Below are positions 13,795 to 16,570 of a DNA stretch of 16,570 nt, piece after piece. The stretch is taken from NCBI GenBank assembly GCA_900541495.1, contig UQKC01000050.1, positions 1 through 16,570 of the forward strand, written 5' to 3'. A program made the position numbers and the translations under genes. Position 1 is the first letter of the stretch. The number at the start of each line of letters is the position of its first letter. Source of the DNA: an uncultured Ruminococcus sp. (GTDB lineage: Bacteria > Bacillota > Clostridia > Oscillospirales > Ruminococcaceae). The notes below the pieces were generated by a model. It worked only from the letters and a program-made list of their open reading frames with translations, was not told the DNA's origin and ran no database searches.

Positions 13795-14604
13795 ATGTCA
13801 GCAAACAGTATTATCGCAAATTGCAAATATCAGCTTTACAGATTGAGATTTGTTCCGTTATTTTACCTTATTGGGACGATCGGTTCTCTGCTGATTTCCG
13901 CAACAATTAGATCTGTCGCCGAAAAAGTCCCGTTCAGTCTTCGTGAAACGGGGCAGAACGGATTTGATGTTTTTATGGGCTTTTTCGTATTCGGATTTAT
14001 ATGTGCATACATCACTGATTTCTTCAACACCGCTGCCGCAAACGGCACATCAAGGACAACAGCCTGTGTTTCTGTATATATTTCCTCGGTGATATTTTCT
14101 GTAGTATCGGCACTTGAAGTTTCCGTTATTTACCCTATTATGTCATTGATAACGGGAGATGACGAAATGTGGGGTGCATCGCTCTACGGTGTAAAGTACG
14201 TTCTGTATGATGCAGGCTGGAGCAATTTTGCAGTAAGACTTCGTTTTTTGGGCATAGCCATATTCAGCTACATTGCATTGTGTGCAATCGTTATACTGAT
14301 CGCTTCAGTTTCATACAAACTTTCTAACCGGGTAGCTTTGATAATCACACTTTTGTTAATCTTTATCCCAACGGGAGGAATTTATTTTGCACTGGGAGAA
14401 GATGCATTGGCATCATTCTGGTGCAGTGTTGTGAAATTGGTCGGACTTGCAGATCTTGTTGATCCGAGTTCGGATGCTACGTTTATAGGGAATGCCTCAC
14501 AGGGTGCTGCGGTATTCATCGGTACTTCGCTGATATTGCTGCTCTTATCCTGCCTTATCACAAGACGCTCTTCGGTCAAGCCGCTCGCCATAAAGGGCAG
14601 CTGA
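13795..14604 (+). CDS. ABC-2-like membrane protein, partner of the upstream ATPase
   Basis: A 269-residue integral membrane protein with about six hydrophobic helices (near residues 20-38, 57-77, 94-118, 149-172, 179-200 and 237-256) and a short basic C-terminal tail. The loop AAANGTSRTTA after the second helix resembles the conserved NG.SR segment found in ABC-2-type permeases of YtrC/BcrB-like systems. I do not recognise a specific subfamily. Gene order GntR-ATPase-membrane protein strongly implies an ABC exporter or envelope-sensing transporter. The ATG follows AAGGGGG (13781-13787) closely, and the 13-nt spacing to the ATPase stop shows a single operon. Just 3 nt after its stop begins structured element copy 2. 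Confidence 0.8.
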   Translation: MSANSIIANCKYQLYRLRFVPLFYLIGTIGSLLISATIRSVAEKVPFSLRETGQNGFDVFMGFFVFGFICAYITDFFNTAAANGTSRTTACVSVYISSVIFSVVSALEVSVIYPIMSLITGDDEMWGASLYGVKYVLYDAGWSNFAVRLRFLGIAIFSYIALCAIVILIASVSYKLSNRVALIITLLLIFIPTGGIYFALGEDALASFWCSVVKLVGLADLVDPSSDATFIGNASQGAAVFIGTSLILLLLSCLITRRSSVKPLAIKGS

Positions 14605-14606
14605 TA

Positions 14607-14728
14607 TTATGCTACACACCAATTAAAACTATACAAAAAACCAAGCAAAAACTCATAGCTGTTATAAACAGGTTTATATAGATTTTGCGCAGATTTTTTG
14701 TATATAGTTTTATTGGTGTTCAGCATTA
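14607..14728 (+). ncRNA. Structured element copy 2 (candidate conserved 3'-UTR RNA)
   Basis: Paralogue of the element at 12271-12390. Outer stem, read outward to inward: GCT/AGC (14611-13 with 14722-24), ACACCAAT/ATTGGTGT (14616-23 with 14712-19), AAAACTATA/TATAGTTTT (14625-33 with 14703-11), CAAAAAA/TTTTTTG (14634-40 with 14694-700). Inner stem GCAAAA/TTTTGC (14645-50 with 14683-88) sits where copy 1 has GCCGA/TCGGC: different bases, same pairing. A small apical hairpin CTGTT-ATA-AACAG (14659-14671) is possible. It starts directly after the membrane protein stop and runs into a terminator. Nature uncertain: regulatory RNA, 3'-UTR element or repeat. Confidence 0.5.
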
Positions 14729-14771
14729 CCGCCTCATAAGAATTTGAAACACTTATGCGGCGGTAATTTTT
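14725..14771 (+). terminator. Intrinsic terminator of the GntR-ABC operon
   Basis: Arms 14725-14740 (ATTACCGCC-t-CATAAG) and 14752-14767 (CTTATG-c-GGCGGTAAT) pair at 15 of 16 positions around an 11-nt loop, followed by T5. Its first bases overlap the end of structured element copy 2. Confidence 0.9.
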
Positions 14772-14801
14772 GCTTTTTAACTTAAATTAACATAAAAATT
14801 C

Positions 14802-14830
14802 TTGACATTTGAAAAGCGCTAATGTATAAT
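14802..14830 (+). promoter_or_regulatory. Consensus promoter of the mgtE transcript
   Basis: Perfect TTGACA (14802-14807), 17-bp spacer, perfect TATAAT (14825-14830). Transcription should begin near 14837, giving a leader of about 230 nt before mgtE. Confidence 0.9.
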
Positions 14831-14838
14831 TAAAAAGT

Positions 14839-14861
14839 AATTGCGATGATTCGCAGCAATT
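14839..14861 (+). promoter_or_regulatory. 5' hairpin of the mgtE leader
   Basis: AATTGC (14839-14844) pairs with GCAATT (14856-14861); an alternative nested pairing is TGCGA/TCGCA. It lies at the very 5' end of the predicted transcript and may stabilise it. Confidence 0.45.
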
Positions 14862-14885
14862 GATTTTACAGAGGAGTGAGATTTA

Positions 14886-14969
14886 ATGGACGTGGGAAGT
14901 ACAGGTATAAAACCTCGAGGTAGCAAGTGCGAAGCGACGGTTTCGGAAGTGTCCCCGTTCGTTTCGTAA
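14886..14969 (+). CDS. 27-codon leader peptide upstream of mgtE
   Basis: ATG at 14886 with a good ribosome binding site GAGGAG (14871-14876) and a TAA at 14967. It encodes 27 residues beginning MDVGSTGIKPRGSKCEATVS and ending in EVSPFVS. It lies inside the mgtE leader, and its coding sequence contains the left arm (14892-14913) of a long terminator-type hairpin, while its stop lies before the right arm (14982-14997). It contains prolines (KPR, SPF) and acidic residues, a feature shared in a general way with the Mg2+-sensing MgtL leader peptide of enterobacteria, but there is no sequence similarity that I can claim. It may be translated only as a sensor, or be a small functional protein. Confidence 0.5.
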   Translation: MDVGSTGIKPRGSKCEATVSEVSPFVS

Positions 14970-15003
14970 TTTCACTTTAATGTTTTATGCCTCCCGCTTT
15001 TTT
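14892..15003 (+). terminator. Long-range attenuator-type hairpin in the mgtE leader
   Basis: GTGGG (14892-14896) pairs with CCCGC (14993-14997), and after a 6-nt bulge AGGTATAAAAC (14903-14913) pairs with GTTTTATGCCT (14982-14992): 11 pairs with one G-U. Inside, AAGTG (14925-14929) can pair with CACTT (14973-14977), GAAGCGA (14931-14937) with TCGTTTC (14959-14965), and CGG with CCG. T6 at 14998-15003 follows the base of the stem directly, as in an intrinsic terminator. Because it lies ahead of mgtE it should act as a conditional stop. It does not show the conserved core of the M-box Mg2+ riboswitch. Confidence 0.55.
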
Positions 15004-15066
15004 ATTATGGAGCTGACGAAGCGAAACAACGCTTTGCCGTGTTCCGAAAGATGAGGAGGAATTTTT

Positions 15067-16425
15067 ATGGAAAAAGATACCGCTGTACAGCTTTTGACCG
15101 AGCGCAACTTCGCCAAGCTCAAATCCGAGCTTTCTGAGATGAATCCTGCCGATATCGCTACTCTCGTTGAAGAAATGGACGAGTTTGACGAGTTTGGCGA
15201 GCGCGAACTTACACTTTTATACCGAATTTTGCCGAAAGAGATCGCCGCCGAGGTTTTCACCTATATGAACAGCGACCTCCAGCGTGTGCTTATCAATGCC
15301 CTTTCCGATAAGGAACTCCACGATGTCATCGATGAACTTTACATGGACGATACCGTTGACCTTATCGAAGAAATGCCTGCGAACGTTGTTTCCCGTATTC
15401 TCAAAAATACCGATCCCGCAACGAGAAATCAGATCAACGAGCTGTTAAAGTACCCGAAAGACAGCGCAGGTTCGGTAATGACGACCGAGTTCGTCTACTT
15501 CCGCGCAGACCTCACCGTTAAAGAGGGCTTCGACCAGATACGAAAGATCGGTCTTGCAAAGGAAACCGTTTATACCTGCTATGTAACACAGAACCGCAAA
15601 CTTCTCGGCGTTGTTTCACTGCTCGATATGCTTGTTTCGGATTATGAAACCCCCGTTTCCGATATAATGGAAACTAACTTTATCTGCGTAAACACTCACG
15701 ATGACCGTGAAACAGCCGCGCAGATGCTTTCAAAATATGACCTTGCCGCTATTCCCGTCGTTGACAGCGACGGAAGAATAGTCGGAATCCTCACATTCGA
15801 CGACGCTATGGACGTTATCCGTGACGAGGATATGGAGGACATGGAGATCATGGGTGCTATGCTCCCGTCTTCGTCAAGCAAGACCTACCTCAAAACGAGC
15901 GTGTTCTCACTCTGGAAACAGCGTATCCCGTGGCTGATGCTCCTTATGATATCGGCAACATTTACGGGAATGATACTCACGCATTTTGAGAGCGCACTTG
16001 CTGTTGTTCCTGCACTGACAGCCTTTATCCCGATGCTTATGGATACGGGCGGAAACTCGGGTTCGCAGTCGTCCGTTACGATAATCCGCGGAATCTCGCT
16101 TCAGGAAATTGAATTTTCCGATATTCTCAAAGTAATGTGGAAAGAACTCCGCGTCGGCATACTCTGTGCCGCAACAATGGCAGTTGTCGTATTCGCAAAG
16201 GTAATGCTCATCGATCAAAAGGGCGCGACTATTGCGATGATAGTTGCGCTGACGATATTCTTTGTAATAATCGTTGCAAAGCTTGTCGGCTGCTCACTTC
16301 CTATGCTCGCAAAAAAGCTTGGATTCGACCCTGCTGTAATGGCTTCGCCGTTTATCACAACTATTGTCGATGCACTTGCACTTCTTGTATATTTCCTTAT
16401 CGCTTCGAGAGTGCTTGCATTCTGA
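15067..16425 (+). CDS. mgtE: Magnesium transporter MgtE
   Basis: A 452-residue Mg2+ channel of the inner membrane, acting as a dimer that closes when cytosolic Mg2+ binds its soluble part. Layout: acidic N domain of superhelical repeats (about 1-130), two CBS domains (about 137-195 and 197-255), a connecting helix, and five membrane helices from about 285 on. The family signature PMLMDTGGNSGSQSSVTIIRG (322-342) and D435 in PFITTIVDALALL, matching the pore Mg2+-binding aspartate, are both present. Length is normal. The ATG follows AGGAGG (15054-15059) by 7 nt. It is a single-gene unit with a perfect promoter at 14802, a structured leader with a small ORF, and a terminator at 16441; the leader suggests control by Mg2+ or translation state. 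Confidence 0.97.
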   Translation: MEKDTAVQLLTERNFAKLKSELSEMNPADIATLVEEMDEFDEFGERELTLLYRILPKEIAAEVFTYMNSDLQRVLINALSDKELHDVIDELYMDDTVDLIEEMPANVVSRILKNTDPATRNQINELLKYPKDSAGSVMTTEFVYFRADLTVKEGFDQIRKIGLAKETVYTCYVTQNRKLLGVVSLLDMLVSDYETPVSDIMETNFICVNTHDDRETAAQMLSKYDLAAIPVVDSDGRIVGILTFDDAMDVIRDEDMEDMEIMGAMLPSSSSKTYLKTSVFSLWKQRIPWLMLLMISATFTGMILTHFESALAVVPALTAFIPMLMDTGGNSGSQSSVTIIRGISLQEIEFSDILKVMWKELRVGILCAATMAVVVFAKVMLIDQKGATIAMIVALTIFFVIIVAKLVGCSLPMLAKKLGFDPAVMASPFITTIVDALALLVYFLIASRVLAF

Positions 16426-16440
16426 TTTAAGTAAAAAATA

Positions 16441-16470
16441 TACCGTCGAGTTGATTCGACGGTAATTTTT
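16441..16470 (+). terminator. Intrinsic terminator of mgtE
   Basis: Perfect 9-bp arms TACCGTCGA (16441-16449) and TCGACGGTA (16456-16464), 6-nt loop, then ATTTTT. It begins 15 nt after the mgtE stop. Confidence 0.9.
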
Positions 16471-16474
16471 ATGC

Positions 16475-16508
16475 AAAAACGCCGCACAACTTTTCATTGT
16501 GCGGCGTT
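16475..16508 (-). terminator. Intrinsic terminator for a minus-strand gene beyond the window
   Basis: Perfect 12-bp arms AACGCCGCACAA (16478-16489) and TTGTGCGGCGTT (16497-16508). The A-tract lies on the left (16475-16479), so the U-tract forms on the minus strand. It implies that the next gene to the right is convergent with mgtE. The remaining bases to 16570 show nothing recognisable. Confidence 0.75.
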
Positions 16509-16570
16509 TGTTATACTAAGAAAACGCTGATTAATACGTTTTTGCCATTTTTCAAAATGTTTATGTCAAA

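Noticed and set aside
12263..14771. Retron, CRISPR or toxin-antitoxin system around the repeated structured elements
   Set aside because: No reverse transcriptase, cas gene, spacer array or toxin-like pair is present; the genes between are a regulator, an ATPase and a membrane protein.
14837..15066. M-box (ykoK) Mg2+ riboswitch in the mgtE leader
   Set aside because: The conserved M-box core segments are not visible; the leader has instead a small ORF and a different long hairpin.

Overview
The window looks like chromosome from a Gram-positive, Clostridia-type gut bacterium, probably Ruminococcaceae/Oscillospiraceae. This is inferred from strong AGGAGG-type ribosome binding sites, near-consensus TTGACA-N17-TATAAT promoters, several TTG starts, a GAAC-N4-GTTC SOS box of the Bacillus/Clostridia type, and family content (UvrX-like polymerase plus YolD, YtrA-type GntR, MgtE). 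No phage, plasmid, CRISPR, rRNA or tRNA signal was seen.

Left part (1-5400): the 3' end of an FtsX-type ABC permease; a nitrilase-superfamily amidase with its own promoter; a convergent purine-salvage operon on the minus strand (NCS2 purine permease then apt) sharing one bidirectional terminator with the amidase; a DUF1697 gene followed by a frameshifted CrtO-like membrane acyltransferase gene; and a GNAT acetyltransferase preceded by a possible 12-codon leader peptide and a hairpin.

Middle part (5400-9600): a minus-strand CapA-family lipoprotein, then, divergently, a Y-family error-prone DNA polymerase under a LexA-type SOS box, a YolD-like partner, and an AraC regulator whose start codon overlaps the yolD stop.

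Right part (9600-16570): a large GH59 galactocerebrosidase-like glycosidase, probably controlled by the AraC protein; a 161-bp MITE-like palindrome inserted exactly at its stop codon; a YtrA-type GntR / ABC ATPase / membrane protein operon with an autoregulatory-looking operator; and mgtE, a Mg2+ channel, behind a leader of about 230 nt.

Three signals seem most worth a second look. (1) Two related structured elements of about 115 nt (12271-12390 and 14607-14728) lie in the 3' UTRs of two successive transcription units, each directly followed by an intrinsic terminator, with compensatory base changes between the copies. (2) The mgtE leader contains a 27-codon ORF whose coding sequence overlaps the left half of a long terminator-type hairpin, suggesting translation-linked attenuation of Mg2+ uptake. 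(3) The GNAT leader peptide/hairpin arrangement resembles erm/cat-type translational attenuation. All three are read by eye and need folding and homology searches.
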